From Neoscytalidium dimidiatum (lineage: Eukaryota > Ascomycota > Dothideomycetes > Botryosphaeriales > Botryosphaeriaceae): a DNA stretch of 64,000 nt. The notes below the pieces were generated by a model. The model saw only the letters and a list, made by a program, of their open reading frames with translations. It made no database searches and had not been told where the DNA came from. Positions 1 through 12,600 of the stretch are shown piece by piece. Numbering within the stretch: position 1 is the stretch's first letter; each line of letters begins with the position of its first letter. The position numbers were made by a program, and so were the translations under genes. The stretch covers positions 4,699,365 to 4,763,364 of the forward strand of contig CM074696.1 of assembly GCA_037367355.1 (NCBI GenBank), given 5' to 3'.

Positions 1-150
1 GATGGGAAGCGGCCATTGCCCGTTGATACCGATGACGGGCCGCGTGAACCCATCCGGAGCCCTGGACACCCAACCAACGTCCCAGTCGACAACGACCGTT
101 TTGGCCAGTGCCGTGGCGACGGATCCAAGCAAGAACGAGAGTCGAGTCAT
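1..150 (-). CDS. Fet3-like multicopper oxidase (ferroxidase), N-terminal 50 codons
   Basis: Only the first exon piece is in the window; the gene continues past the left edge. The start codon is the complement of 148-150, and the 50 codons read to the boundary without a stop. Residues 1-16 (MTRLSFLLGSVATALA) look like a secretory signal. They are followed by KTVVVDWDVGWVSRAP and then the blue-copper-oxidase stretch VIGINGQWPLP. The order signal peptide, TVxxDWxVxWV, NGQWPLP is typical of fungal Fet3/FetC ferroxidases, which oxidise Fe2+ at the cell surface for an Ftr1 permease. The copper-binding His clusters lie outside the window, so a laccase or ascorbate-oxidase relative cannot be excluded. 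No Ftr1-like permease is seen on the upstream side. Confidence 0.8.
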   Translation of the reverse strand, partial: MTRLSFLLGSVATALAKTVVVDWDVGWVSRAPDGFTRPVIGINGQWPLPI

Positions 151-266
151 AGTGGATATCTTCCCAAGGAAACACCGCGGAGCCGTTCGCCTCGAAACTT
201 ACCCTACTTACCTCTGCGAGAGATTCCCGTTGGGCAAATAGCGTCGAAGCAGAGGCTCAGAGCAGC

Positions 267-273
267 TTTTATA
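267..273 (-). promoter_or_regulatory. TATA box of the Fet3-like gene
   Basis: The minus strand reads TATAAAA here, about 117 bp upstream of the oxidase start codon at 150. It sits in an otherwise GC-balanced stretch, which is a reasonable distance for a fungal core promoter. Confidence 0.45.
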
Positions 274-3076
274 AAAAAGGGAACTCAGCAAAGGGGAGGG
301 GTGCATCGGGGCGAAGCGAGGTCATGGCAGTGATCTGACAGCGCCACTGTGGACTATCACCATTGAGGGCCACGCCCCGCGCTCAGCCTTCTGGAATGGG
401 CCATAGGGCTTGTGTTTGCACGGCGGCTTTATTAAAGTTGGGGCCTCGTGCATGGAGGTCCCGCGTAATCGATGAGTCTGAAACCTCAACCTTGTCACCG
501 CACCTTTACGGCAAGCCTCGCGCGCGGCTAGCACGCGTAGGTGGTGGATTTTACTTTCCCAAGGCTGAGCGAGGATGAAACACCAATCTCGTGGTATTGG
601 GGGTGTGGAAAAGGAGACAGCTCAGCTGGTCAATGAAAAGAAAGCATCGAGGCAAGAACGGCGGCAGCTTATGCTGGCTTGCAGAAAGCCATGGCAGTTC
701 TTCCTTTTTCTGCCGGCAGGCCGCTGAGGGGAAAGCAGCGGCGGACCAGCAAGTTGATACGCTGATGCATGGACGGGGAAGTAACGCTCTCAGGAGAGTT
801 GCATTTTGGGATCCATAGCATACTGGGGCAGGCGGAAGCGCTCCAACCGGAGGATTTCGCCGTGGCCGAGCGTACCAATTGGCGGAGGAGCAGGGCAGAG
901 AAGCTCCGTTGACAGAGAGGTAGTACGGCAGCAATCGCACGTGGCGGTGACGGCCGCTGGAAAGTTCACGCCAGCGGGACAGGGGAGCATGCGAGGCGTT
1001 GGGATCAGCTCGCTTCCCACTCCAATCGGAAGATCGGCTTCTCCGCCATTGGAGCAGAGCCTTGTCAGCGCGGCCCGCTTGAGCGCCTATCCTTTCCCAA
1101 CTCTTGCTCGCGATGCATGATGAGCTTTCATCCCTCCCAAGCTTACGGCTGGCCCCATTCTCACAGACCTTGTCCCGGTAAGCAGTAATGCGAGACTGCG
1201 GCGTAGATACGAGCTTGGCCCGTCCGTTGTGGAAAGCAAGCAGAGAGACTAATGCGTGATAAGGCAGAAAAAAAAAAAGGAGTTGCACAATCGCGGTACG
1301 CACACGGGTGACACGACGGGGTTGACGCAACCTCGAGAGCCGCGTGCTCTTCGGAAGCGCGTCTCAGCCTCATCGGGCCTGCAGCCTTCTAGATGACCGC
1401 GCTGTTTCTTTTTCCCCTGAAGCTTCTTTTTCACTGGTGCTGGCGAGAATGATCACAGGAACAGGCTCTGTTGACCAGGTTCGGGCTCTCAACCAACCCC
1501 AGAAAGGGTTTTATGCATGTCAGTTTCGTGCTGTCAGGCGAGACGCCATCCCAATGCTGATCGCCAGCATCGCCCTCGATGGACGCGCGGAACAGAGTCC
1601 AGCGTCCCGAGGCGAGCAAGGTTTTGACCAATTTCCACCTCGGCCAGCAGCTTGCACGTCCCTCAATTTAGGGTTGCAGATCCCGTGCGGCTCGCATTCC
1701 ACCAGTGCAAAGCCTTACTTGTACCAACAACGCATCCCTTCGGATGCGAGGCGGCCCGGCGAGTTTCAAACAGCGAGGTGACACGAAGTAAACGCGGTTC
1801 TATGAATAGCACACTGCCTCTGTTGGACGGCTGCTGAGGTCGACGAAGCTGGCGCGCGAGGGACCTGTACTGTACGATTGACGGATGGGCTGCTGGTGGC
1901 GACCGGTTTGCGGTAGATGACTTGCGATACTACTGTGGTCATCATCGCCTGACCGTGAGTGTGGTCGTACGGATGGCGTCTGTGGCAGAGCCGTTCCGAA
2001 GAACCGGTCCGGTGACCAGCATGGTCGACAGTGTTTACTTTTCTCCCCCACACAATGGAAGTTTTCGTTGTCTCAGGCGAGGGTGTGGCCAGTGAGACAC
2101 GGAGTCAAAACACCAGGCGCCAGTGCTGGACGCAACGGCTCGAGGTGTGGAGTTGAGCAGCGGTGTCGGAGGCGGCACCGTCCGGGAGTGGTGGCAGCGG
2201 CGTGCAGAAATAAATTAAAGATCTCCGCGTCCCAAGCCAGCGCCTCGCTGCACTGGGCACAGCCACACGCTGTTGGACAGGCGCGGCTCAGGCTGCGTGG
2301 TGGCGCATCTTCGTCGTGGCGACATAAACAAGCCAGTGTCCTGAGGCCTGCAGGGCGCGCGTTGGGCTCGTGATTCGCAGTGAGACAATGAGCTTCCTTG
2401 CTGGAGCGGGCGTGGTCTGCATGCGCAGCGAGTTGCAATGCAAACGCAGAGGGCACGTAGTGCGCGATTGGCGTGGAGGGGACAGATGCGCGTCACTGCG
2501 ACATGCAGCAGGGAGGACGGAGGAGCTCTCCCGCAGGCGGACACGTCAGCATCAATATTGAGGACACGGCTCAGGGCGCTGCTGCGCAGCAGTTCGTCGA
2601 TGGATGGGTAGAGGTCGATGGATCGGTGAAAGTGGAGATGGACTGAGCGATGAACAAGACCGAGAGCAGGAAAAAGACCGCAGAGGGCCCACAGAAACGC
2701 GGGGTCCAAAGCACAGGCCGCGTGGCTTGGCTCAACTGGAGCCTATGCTTGTGCTTGTGCCTGTGCCTGTGCCTGCATCGTGTTGTTCCCTCCATCTCCC
2801 GCGCCGCTGTCGCTATGACCCTACCTGGCGATTTCGGGGGGTACCCGTACAGCAACCGTCGTTGAAGCTGTAGAGGTTGAAGCACTTTGGTCGTCCTTGA
2901 AGACCCTATTTGTTGATCCAGCTGTGGAAAAGGGGCCGTGATCATGCTTACGCGCAGGACGAATGCAGCATCATATGGCATGCTGGGCTGTCCGTCAGCC
3001 TTACTGCCACCTGTCTCAGCTGGCTTTCCAAGAAGTTTTCAACCAGTTTCCACCTCTGCAAGAATCGCGATAAGCT
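274..3076. other. Gene-poor intergenic region
   Basis: Several long open frames cross this stretch (the longest on the minus strand at 551-1330). Their products are Arg/Ser/Cys-rich without domain order, and frames on both strands overlap freely, so I see no supported gene. The left part probably holds the upstream region of the oxidase gene. A short A run lies at 1268-1277. Confidence 0.5.
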
Positions 3077-4190
3077 TTAACAGCCTTGTCTGCCCTGGAA
3101 GAGGCAAACGTAACGAGCTCCTTCGTGTATGCACCTCTGGGCCCTGACCACACGAAGTTGCTCCTCTATCCGGGGGCCGCGGCATCCGACGTGGACATAG
3201 TCTTGATCCATATGCTCGTTCGGCATGCGGCGGAATGCCACTATCAAGCCGCATCCTACGTATGGGGCGAGAATCGCGAGGGCTACACCGCCTTGGCTTG
3301 CACAACCTTGACTCGGCTGAGATCCAAGCAACCGAGGCTCACGAGAAGACGACAGGGGCTTCGTAGCCGTCACGTCAATCCTCCATATAGCACTCTGTCG
3401 CCTCGTACGTACGGGAAATACCCCGGTGTATCTGGTTTAACGCTGTGTGCATCAACTAGCAGGACTGGTATGAGTCTATTCAGCTTGGCCGATCATACAG
3501 TCATTTAACTAGGCCCGGAAACCAACAAATCAGCCTTCTACTTAATCCTCGAAGTACCTGAATTCGCCCGCGCTTTTCGAAACCACCTACGAGACAGTAG
3601 CCAAGATAACTCTCAGGAGAGCCGTCAACTCGAAACTTCTTGGTTAAGTGCTGCTCCCACCCCAGAGACCGGAGCGAACTTGATCTCTTTCGGTATGAAA
3701 AAGGCAACTGCGCCGCTTTCCTAGACCTGATCAGCGAGGCGTCGTGGTTCAAAAGAGCATTGATTTTCAAGAAAGCATCGCATCGAAGAACAAAGTTACT
3801 CAGCGTGACCATTTCGCACTTCCATGGTCAACCTATTCTGATGCCTGCAAGTCTTTCTGGAAGGAAGAACAAACCCGCTCAATTTCTCCTTCCAAGCAAT
3901 TATGGCCTCAGTTCATGCGTAGGCCTGAAAGTGCAGCCCTCAAGATCAACCAGGTTATAGTAGAGTCTCTAATTCATGCAGATCTACCCAGCAGACAACG
4001 CTCTCATTTCCAGGCCATTGGTCTTATTCAGAAAAAGGATGATGCACGTTCGACAATCGGGCACTTTACACAGTACTACAGGAAGATAAAACTTCTGAAA
4101 CCCTTACTAAGAAATTTTCGGACTACAATAAGGCACATGAAATGTACAAAACCTCATAATACGGACGCGCAAAGGGACTATTAGAAGCTT
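3077..4190 (+). pseudogene. HET-domain (heterokaryon incompatibility-type) protein, broken
   Basis: Three hallmarks of the fungal HET domain occur in order but in different frames. At 3120-3270 is an N-terminal stretch ending YQAASYVWG, matching the family motif YxALSYVWG. At 3433-3471 is WFNAVCIN, a stop, then QDWYE, matching LWVDAICINQxDxxE; the stop is TAG at 3457-3459 where the family has Gln. Near 3745-3777 is WFKRALIFKKA, matching WFxRxWIxQE. A later frame gives HFALPWSTYSDA, where the family has a LPWxxF-type motif. At least two frame changes plus the amber codon break the gene. HET proteins trigger programmed cell death after fusion of unlike strains. This copy cannot make the full domain. 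Family identity is fairly sure; exact ends are not. Confidence 0.75.
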
Positions 4191-5051
4191 TGTCACATCA
4201 AATATATGACATGAACTCGTGAACATCGGACTTCCCCTATGATTTATTACTCAGCGGCAAAGACGGATGTGGACGTGTATTTGGACGCAGCAAAACATCT
4301 GGCTCGCGTTCATGGCCGGCAACGGTCTACGCCGGCTTGACTTTCTGTAGCACGTGTAGGAACAGCGACGCAGTCCATAGTCACCTTCTTGGCTGCCCAA
4401 CTGGAACATAGAGCACCATGCCAGGATACTGACCAGAGAGCCGCATCGTAACATGGGTAATGGCTTCAACGCGCCTTGGAAGATCTCAAATTGCAGCTAT
4501 CACCACCGTCGAGAACGGATAACGCAAAGTGCAGACCCTGCACACATGTGATGTGCGCTTCAAACAACGACCGATTGATCGGAGCGAATCATCATCCCGG
4601 ACACTGCCAACCATCCATGGGCTACTAGAAAAGCTTTCAGGCCAATATTTGAGGGCTCAGCTGCATGATGCCGTCGACTATTTGGTCAATTACGTGGATG
4701 CCCGGTATAGAATATCGCCACACCAACGCTCGGCATCGGATGAGGCACTCGACAAGCTGCATACGGGGACACAGACGGCTTTGTCCGCAACTCTATTCTG
4801 CACACGGGCAGATACATCAGATTTGCCGCATTCAACACTCGAAGAGATGATGAAGCATGCACCCTCTTTGACAAGATGCCGATAGCAATTTCGAAATTGA
4901 GGGTAATCAAAAGGGATATTTCAAATCCATCGGGAGTGTCTCATCTAGACAAATGAATGGTGAGCTAATGGATGGTTTGGACAGAAACCATGTTGAGAAC
5001 ATTGAATTTGGGATGCATGATGAACAAAGCGGACCCAAGCATCGCAGACAG
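4191..5051. other. Intergenic, possibly remnants of the HET gene's 3' part
   Basis: An open frame at 4529-4885 (plus, 118 codons) has a protein-like composition (LLEKLSGQYLRAQLHDAVDY) and could be part of the C-terminal region of the decayed HET gene. No motif proves it. Otherwise nothing recognisable. Confidence 0.3.
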
Positions 5052-5185
5052 TGTTGGAGCAAAAACTCGTATGCATCTGTATTCGTTGTCTGGTCTTCGT
5101 TTGGAAGAGAGCGAAGGAGCTAAACTACCCAGCGGCGCTAGCGCCGCGCTAAGCGTACTAAGCGTACTTGCCATAACATTCCTTG
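5052..5185 (+). repeat. Short dispersed repeat, copy A
   Basis: This about 134 bp stretch is about 90% identical by eye to 36558-36684. Shared landmarks are TGTTGGAGCAAAAACTCG at the left, GGAAGAGAGCGAA in the middle, and the palindromic GGCGCTAGCGCC near the right end, followed by GCTAAGCGTAC. Copy A has an extra tandem AAGCGTACT unit at about 5156-5170. There is no coding potential shared by both copies. Size, palindrome and dispersal suggest a non-autonomous (MITE- or SINE-like) element. Confidence 0.7.
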
Positions 5186-8124
5186 TCCATTATGGAGGAA
5201 CACACTAAATAACATACGATGTTGTGATGAAAGCAGGTTTAGGATAGGAGAATTATATATTAGCTCGTTGTATAATGTTATATCTTAGTCTGGTAGTACG
5301 TCGTTTGATGTTAGCATTTATTCTCATATAAAGAATGTAATGATTCTTATTTCTCTAGAAGATGAATGTTCCTCAGGTTACCAATCGGAAAGATGTTGGT
5401 AGCTGTTTTATAACCGAGCTAGATAAAGTAATATGACAGACTTCTTAGATGTGATGTCCGCATTTGTGTAGTACTGACCGTAGCCAGGCATGTCGACGTG
5501 GTAGGCCGGGTCTTTCGACAGAGACCTGGATGAGATTCGAAGCACTGAAGGCGAAAGTGTTGCCTCGATTCAAGCTTAATGAGTGCAAACGGTAGTTGAT
5601 GGGATAGGCTTGTTGAACTTAGTTGCCGGTAACGCTCGATATGGTAAGCCTCGGTCTGACGCGGTAAACCTTGGTCCGACTGGATTTATTCTCAAGTTGC
5701 TTGCAGGTTAGCGGTGTCGCAGGTTGGAAAAGTGAGGGCAGGAAGGAGTTTATGAGTCTCCTTTAAGTCGACGCCGACAGGGCCTATAACGTGCAGAAGA
5801 GGCACTCGCTGCTTGTGGCAGGAATGTTTAGAGCTCTAGCTGGCATGGTACGGTAAAGGATTTGCCGTAATACGTCTTCTGTGTGTCGATGGGCTTCTCG
5901 CCGTCTTTAGAGTTGGTGAAATAAAGTTTCGCCGTGGTATGTCTTCTGGTTCTGGATAATTACCTGGCCATACGTTGATTGATAGCGATTGGGTTCCTGC
6001 ATATTCAAGTTCCTGTGTTGGGCATTGGCCATCTCTTTGAAGGCCAACCTTCTTCCCGTAGCTGAAGTAATTCAACGCAACCACATTTGAGAGATGGAAG
6101 AACCCTTGCCATGGAGAATCTTTTTGCGTAGCGCATTTGACGATTGACGCATGTACAGCCCATATACAGCCGCCTGCGTGGTCGGGTTGTACTCCTTTTT
6201 GGAGCATGCCTTTCGGACATGAGTCGCAACATCACTCGCCAGCCGCCTGCGCCTCGTCCAACCATCCGCTCAGATCAAGTACCATCCGCAAGTACCGGTG
6301 CCTTCCTGAGTCGAGGCCTAAACGCTTCAGCAAATCCAACATCACAGAACGAACCGGTTGCTACAAGTCGGGCTCTAGGCAATGTGAATTTTTTCGTGGA
6401 GATCATTTTCTCATCCCTTATGAAGTGGATCTGTCGTTGCTCCGTCTCACCGATGACGTGTTCCCGCTCTGTGACCTGACTGGAGACGAAGAGTGTCCTT
6501 GAGAGTAACAAGTACTTTGCGCTTCGAAGCTATCCTTCTGACCCCATCGGTTCACCTCTCGCGAAGTTGCTCTGCCCTTTGAATTTGTTATAGCGTTCGC
6601 TGGTCTCTGTGGTATGACCTGAGCGTACAGATGAGGAGCTGTGAAGACACCCGGGCCCCTAAAATTTACCGTCGCGCTCGCTGCTTCAGCCACTTCTGGT
6701 ATTAGAAAGAAGGTAGGGGAGAGTCCTGCTGGCTTACTGGGATCCACGATCCTGTTGCAATGCAGGACGGTCGACGTACTTTCTGGGCAAATCATTACTC
6801 GTGTTGAGTCTAGTTCAGAGCTCATTGAGATTGACTGATGCTCATTGTTCTGAGATCATGTAGGCTGGTGTAATTCAGCCTACTCACTATTTGCGGCGGC
6901 AAAAGATGGGAGATGAGGGTCCCGAAGTGGCAGAGGTGCTCTCGGCTGTCCACACTGTACTTTGTGCAGCAAAGCCCTTGACCATCAAAAATGTCGCCAT
7001 ATCACAGGCAGGTTGTGTCATACACCCAGGCGCTGTAGAAGGCTGACGTGTTAGAAGAATGTACATGGATCCCAGCAGCGGCAGATGTGTTGTAAATAAT
7101 CAGGCGCAGCGACGGAGAGTTTCAAATTTTTATGACATGGTCCGCGAAGCGATAATGCATGATGGCTGCTCGAGTAAGTTTGGAGTTTTAAAAAAAAAGC
7201 CGGCAGTCTGGCCGTGGATGTAACATTTATAGTCATTAAACGGGCTGGCAAGGCAAGACTTTGGCATTCTCTTTCCCGTCTCAGTTATTTTGGGAAAGTG
7301 TTCTGCGCTGTGCATGTTATGCGTAAGGCGAGATGAGGAGCGCGCACCAGCCACATGAGGATATAAGTTCCGTGGCGGTACGGAAACTGTTTCCAATTCG
7401 CAGCTTTGACTTTAAGGGACGGGCGAAGCGATGTCCTAGAGACAAATAATCATTTGAGTGGTAGTACGCTATAGGAATGCAGAGCAAGGTTCCTGTCTCC
7501 GCACCGCGGTAGGGAAATCAATGGGCAGCCTTGGCAAACTTACTCGGCAGTGGTGACTGCCTCGGGATCGTTTTTGAGCGTGTATCGTCAGTGTGTCGAC
7601 GAATCGAAAATTCCCGAATCCGTGGTGTCGACGGAAGTCCCCGGCAGCGTTGACGTATTTCGTGTTTCGTGGCATTGGAAAGTGACCTAACGGCGGCAGA
7701 CATGGGTATTAGGCTTTTGGTCTGACACAACGGACGATAGGCGGAAGCAGCTGCGCAGGCGCTCGCCAAGAAACTAGAAGAATGTCGACGCGTCCGCCGG
7801 CGTGAACCGCACTTGCGTTGTCGGGAAGCGAAATACGACGAGCATTTCGGTGACGCCGCATCGTTGCAACGGAGGCTGCATAAGTCGGCTGGACGCAACG
7901 TCTGAGTGTAAAGACTATTTGATTACAGAACGTCTAGTGGAAATACCTGGGTATACTCTCCTCTGATGCTTCTTTTGCTCCATTCGCCATGACCATCCGG
8001 ATCCCGATGATATGCACATTACGCATGCCATTTCCAATGACCATCAGACGGTTCGCCTCTATTGAACATGTGGTATCTCCTCTGGTTGAAAGCCGACCTC
8101 GTCCAGCGCTCGCACTATGCGATT
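5186..8124. other. Gene-poor region with possible coding remnants
   Basis: The start (5210-5460) is AT-rich. On the minus strand around 5465-5520 a frame reads AYHVDMPGYGQYYTNADITS, and at 5836-6207 another reads FHLSNVVALNYFSYGKK. Both look protein-like but neither connects to a full gene or a family I recognise. At 6418-6825 (minus) and 6137-6502 (plus) open frames overlap each other without clear coding signal. I treat the stretch as intergenic with possible unrecognised relics. Confidence 0.4.
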
Positions 8125-9690
8125 TCACGTGTCCTTTGGGAATTTCAATTTAAAGTGCGAATCCGGATGAGCGTAAATCTCCCAGTCCAAACCCCGCTGC
8201 TTCTTCCATATGCTGCCGTCCGCCTGTTTGACATCCTCGTATGCGGTTGGCTCGAAAGCTTGGACTTCGGCCCAGTTCCTGACCATACGGCGCCAGTAGC
8301 ATGCCTCTGCAGCGGGCGTCAAGTAGCGATCGCGGAACGTGGTGACGGAATTGTTGGCAATGCGAGCGGCTTCCTCAAGATTGGAGCGGTAGTATTCGAT
8401 CTTCTCTTCAAGATCCGAAAAGTCGCTCTTCACGCTGATATAATTCTGTTTTGCGGCGGGGTTTGGTTAAACGACGTCTGATCATTGATTTCGGGAGGGT
8501 GGAGACAACGTACTTGGTGGGGGCCGTCAGGGATCATGAGGTCGTAATAGTGTGCCTGATATTTCAGAGGCTGGGGGACGACGACTATGGAGTTACAGTT
8601 GTGCAGGTAGCGCAGCCTGCCGCTCCAAGAGTTACCCTCGGTGTGAACCGGGAATTGGTATTTGCAGAATTCGGCCATATGCATGCGTGTCTTTCCATTC
8701 ATGTGGTCAACATCGGCCCATTCCTTGTCCTTGGCCACATTCATGAGAGCGGCTCGCGCTTTGTTCAGGTCCACGGTGCCACGCCACACGGCGCGCGGAT
8801 CCTTTTCCTCGAAGGGCATCTCGACGAACTGCAAGCGTTCCCGAAAGGAGAGGTAAGCGCCGAGGTCTGGATTGGGAAACTGAAGGAACAGTCAGCAAAT
8901 TTCGGTTTTAACCTCGCTTGCGTAATACGAGAAGATGGCGAGATATCTTACTGCCCAGCCGTCAAAGTCAGGCGCTACCCACGTCTTTCTGTTCTTCATG
9001 GGTCTGGTCCAGCCCCATACGATGCGATCCTTCGGCATGTTCTGGGTCGGGGTATCTTCAGTGTCGAGAATGAACTCGACGTTCGGAATAGCGGTGGGGT
9101 CGGGCATGGAAATGATGGCCCTGTACAAATTGGCAAGTCCGGCAAGACCACGCTGTCTATCACATGCACCCTTCATCTCGTCGATGACATAGATCTTTTT
9201 TCCCCCCCTAGTCAGATCAACAGCAGAAGGAGGACGTTGTCGAGACTCACCTGTCCGTTGTAGATGAGAACATGCACCTGACTGTGGGGGTATGGTTTCC
9301 GGTCTGTCTGGATCTTGATTTTGTCTCGAGTGACTGAGCGTCGGCCCAGGGCATCGCGAGCTCGGTCCAGCTCGGTGTAGAGGTCAGGGAAAGCCAGCTG
9401 ATTGTTAATGTGAGCGAGTGTTGACGGGAACGAGATGTGGAGAATGCTCGTACATCGCACTGCTCGTCGGAAAGTCCGAGGTTGCGGGAATCTCTAGCAG
9501 GGTTGAAGGACCACTGGTCACCGTCCTCAGTGGCCGGGATGGGGATGCTGTGGTTGGGGTGGACTGGGGTCAGTCTGTAGGGCAGGTTGCTGAAGAGGAC
9601 GAATATGATGATAATGGCAGCGGCAGAGGCTACATAGAAGAGGGCGGACCTCCGGCCACGCATCCACGCGGGATTGGTCGCAGTCGCCAT
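8125..9690 (-). CDS. GT90 (CAP10-like) glycosyltransferase, type II membrane protein
   Basis: Five exons give a 437-residue protein: 9690-9454, 9397-9251, 9194-8952, 8879-8514, 8445-8125. All four introns are short (52-72 nt) with GT-AG ends and keep phase. Residues about 16-33 (ALFYVASAAAIIIIFVLF) form a signal anchor, so the enzyme should face the Golgi lumen. The rest matches the CAP10/GT90 family: CDLAFPDLYTELDRA, VLIYNGQIYVIDE, a WRG motif in PRAVWRG, a KYQFPVHTEGNSWSGRLRYL block where the family has the conserved DG-S-S-RL region, the HYYDLMIPDG stretch, and a C-terminal ISVKSDFSDLEEKIEYY with CYWRRM. Family members transfer xylose or related sugars to fungal glycans (Cryptococcus Cap10, Cxt1). 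Donor and acceptor here are unknown. The start has no better upstream ATG. Confidence 0.9.
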
Positions 9691-12600
9691 GGTGGGTTAA
9701 GAAGAAAGAGAGTACAAAAACTAAAAGAGCATATCCAGCTGGAGGAAGGGTAAGTAGGTTAACAAGGAGAGAGAGAGAGAGAGAGCAGACGGTGTGGCGG
9801 AAGAGAAAAGGAACAAATCGAAGGCGGAGCGGCGAGCACAGGTCAAAAAGCGTAATGTCTGTTTCAGGCGGGAGGCTGATTGTTGCCTGGCGGCTTTGAT
9901 TCATCCGACAATTTTATTTTGAGTTAGCAACTGTTACGCTTGGCTAGATCTGGGCGAGAGGTGAGCTGGGGAAGGGCGCCACGGCGGCAGGGCGTGGTCC
10001 AAAGTGCGAAGCGGCCAGGCGATCGCTCATTCTATGCAGTGATAAGCGACCGTTTTCAGGGCGCACGAACTGATCAGCAACTGCTTGCAGCAACAAAGAG
10101 ATGCCGGGATTTCAGCATGGGGGCATGTTGTGACAGGCACATTCCCGTTAAGCTTTCGGAATGTGGCGGATGCAGGGTTGTCGACATCAATGGGAGCGGT
10201 GGAATCGTAGGCAGGTGGAGGCTGAGTTGGAACGTGGGCGGCCGCCTGGTGTGTTGATGCGGTAGGTTGGAACAAGACTTTTTGGCACACGGGCAGGATG
10301 CAGTTAGAAGCCGCGCGGCATGCTCCAGCCAGCGCCGACAGGGACTGAAGAGCCGACGTAGTGGCTACGGTGTGCCGACGATCTGGCTTAATAAGCTTCC
10401 GGATGACGTGACGGCGAAATAATGACTCTGGAGGCGGCGGGGAACGATGTGTTGATGCCGAGCACGAGCGCACTGCTTGCGCACTCGGCGCTGCCTGGGA
10501 ATAGCGCACAGCGGAGCTCGATATTGCAAGCCAACCGTGGAGCGGCGCTGCAGATGTTGGCCTCCATTTCGCGTCGGCTCATGTTGGGCTGAGTCGGAGC
10601 TGAAGCCAAAGCGATGGAGACGCCGCTTCGGCGGAGAGTCCCTGGCGCTCCGCGGACCTCCTTTTCCCACCAGGCCCGAGAAATGTGGCCTTATACGGGA
10701 GCGAATGCAGCGGGCGAGCGGGAGGCGAGGTTGCGCAGCCAGTCAGAATGACGGCGATGGCGCCATGGCTGCATTCATCCGTTGGACGGGCGGCCTGTTG
10801 CGGGCGGAAAAATCGCTCAGGTACTATACATACATGCCTATGACCGGCCATGCGCACCACGCCCTGGCCGAGAAATGATCGCTGAATGGGCAGGACGTCG
10901 TGTTGGAATCCGCCGCGCCCCGTCACCGAATTCTGCAGAAGACCGTGGGCGCGCCGGCGGCTGCGGCTGGTCTGGCCAGGCACATCCTGCGCGCGAAGAG
11001 GAAGCTGGGGGCCACGCATCCTGGCAATGCCTCGCCGATAGCAGCAGGATTATCAGGGGCCGCCGGTAACAGAAAAGCTGCTGTCGAAGACAGTTTCGGG
11101 CCTGTCCTCAGCCTCCTCGGAAAGCGGGACTTCGCGGGATGGAGGTGACACAAGACGGGGAGGGAGCGACGCGCGGGCCGTGATGATGCAGATAGTGTTG
11201 CGGTAGCGTGGGTTGTGCTCGGTCTGAGGTTTGCTGCTGCTTTCTTCACCCATCCCTGCCATGACCCAGAGTCTGGAACGTGCGGGTAGCATCGCTCCCC
11301 GGATCGTTTCCCCAATCTTGTGGCGTTACAGTCGCAGCGATGCCATGTACAGTATCAGCACTAAGCTCGATCGGGCCTCCAGCTCCAACATTTCGGCTTG
11401 CTACAGATATCCAGCGCCCTATCACCTCCGCTATTTCTGTGCTCGTATAACGTTACGCCGATGCAGGGCGGAGGTTTCGGGGGAAGACTCAGAGGTAAAG
11501 CAGCTACAGTCGCATTGCTGCGGAAACGGCCATGGCTGTCTTGTTGATCAGAATTCGGACCAAATGCAATGGGCGGTGGCTGCAGCCGCAATCAGGCCGG
11601 AGCGCCCTGAGCATGCGCGTACAGTACATGCTTAACCCCCGCTCTTGCCTGTAAAACGTTAAAGGCTTGCGTAACTGCTCTACACATGCCCGTGGCTCGT
11701 CATTTGCTGCTCGCAGCCCCTCAGCTCTCTAACCCTGGGAGCTATACGGAACATGTAGGGCTTCGATCCTGGGCGGCCATTAGCAATCTCGATTGATTGG
11801 GTATATATGACCCCGTCTCCCCTTCCCATTCGTCCACCTCTGTGAGTAACCTCGACACTGCAGCATAGACTCTCCATCGCCCACTTCTTGCTCTTCCTGC
11901 TCCCTGCACACTGGCGTTCTGCTAGAGCAGGCGGAACCATGAATCCATTTTCCATCCCGCGAACAGATCCACCTGCACATTTCATTGCCTTATCGACGTT
12001 AAGCCTACATAGCGCATCCTGAAGGTTACAGTCCCCACTTTTTTCCCTCCTGCTCTTTCGCCCTTGATGCACTGAGAGATCGGCTTCATGCTGTCAGCAG
12101 CACGCAGCGGCGCCACTATTTCCTATACACAATGTTTCATTACAGGCCACACTTGTCGATACTCGGCGCCGGTTGACAGAGGCGTTGTTCTTAAAACAAG
12201 ATTCTCGGATAAGGTAATCTACGAACGCTATTAAATGGCGATCTTTCCTTCAAAATGATTGCCTACGCCGGCCGCCAAAATCCGTTTCGGCCGTCCGTTT
12301 AAGCTCTGTGCGTCACCTGGATTCGACTGTGGATGCCCATAGCTACCGAAGCTTGGAGTATTCGCCAATTCGAACAAGCTTTGCTGCATCAACCTTTGTT
12401 GCTTTTTACCTTTCACGAGTAGAACATGGATACGATCTCCTCTGGCCCCGCTGACCCAACCACACGCCAGTAGTTAAATGTTTGATTCGCACTGACCGCG
12501 TCTGCATTTAGAGCTCAAGATTGAGCTTTATGACAAGTTAGCGGCGAATATGAAGTCTGTCCCGTTGCGCCCGTGAAGCCATGGATTCTTGAAATTCGTT

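Noticed and set aside
551..1330. 259-codon minus-strand open frame
   Set aside because: Low-complexity Ser/Arg/Leu composition, overlapping frames on both strands, no domain and no promoter signal.
2215..2709. 164-codon minus-strand open frame
   Set aside because: Cys/Arg/His-rich composition typical of non-coding GC-rich DNA; several competing frames overlap it.
4529..4885. Possible separate 118-aa gene
   Set aside because: More likely debris of the decayed HET gene; no independent motif.
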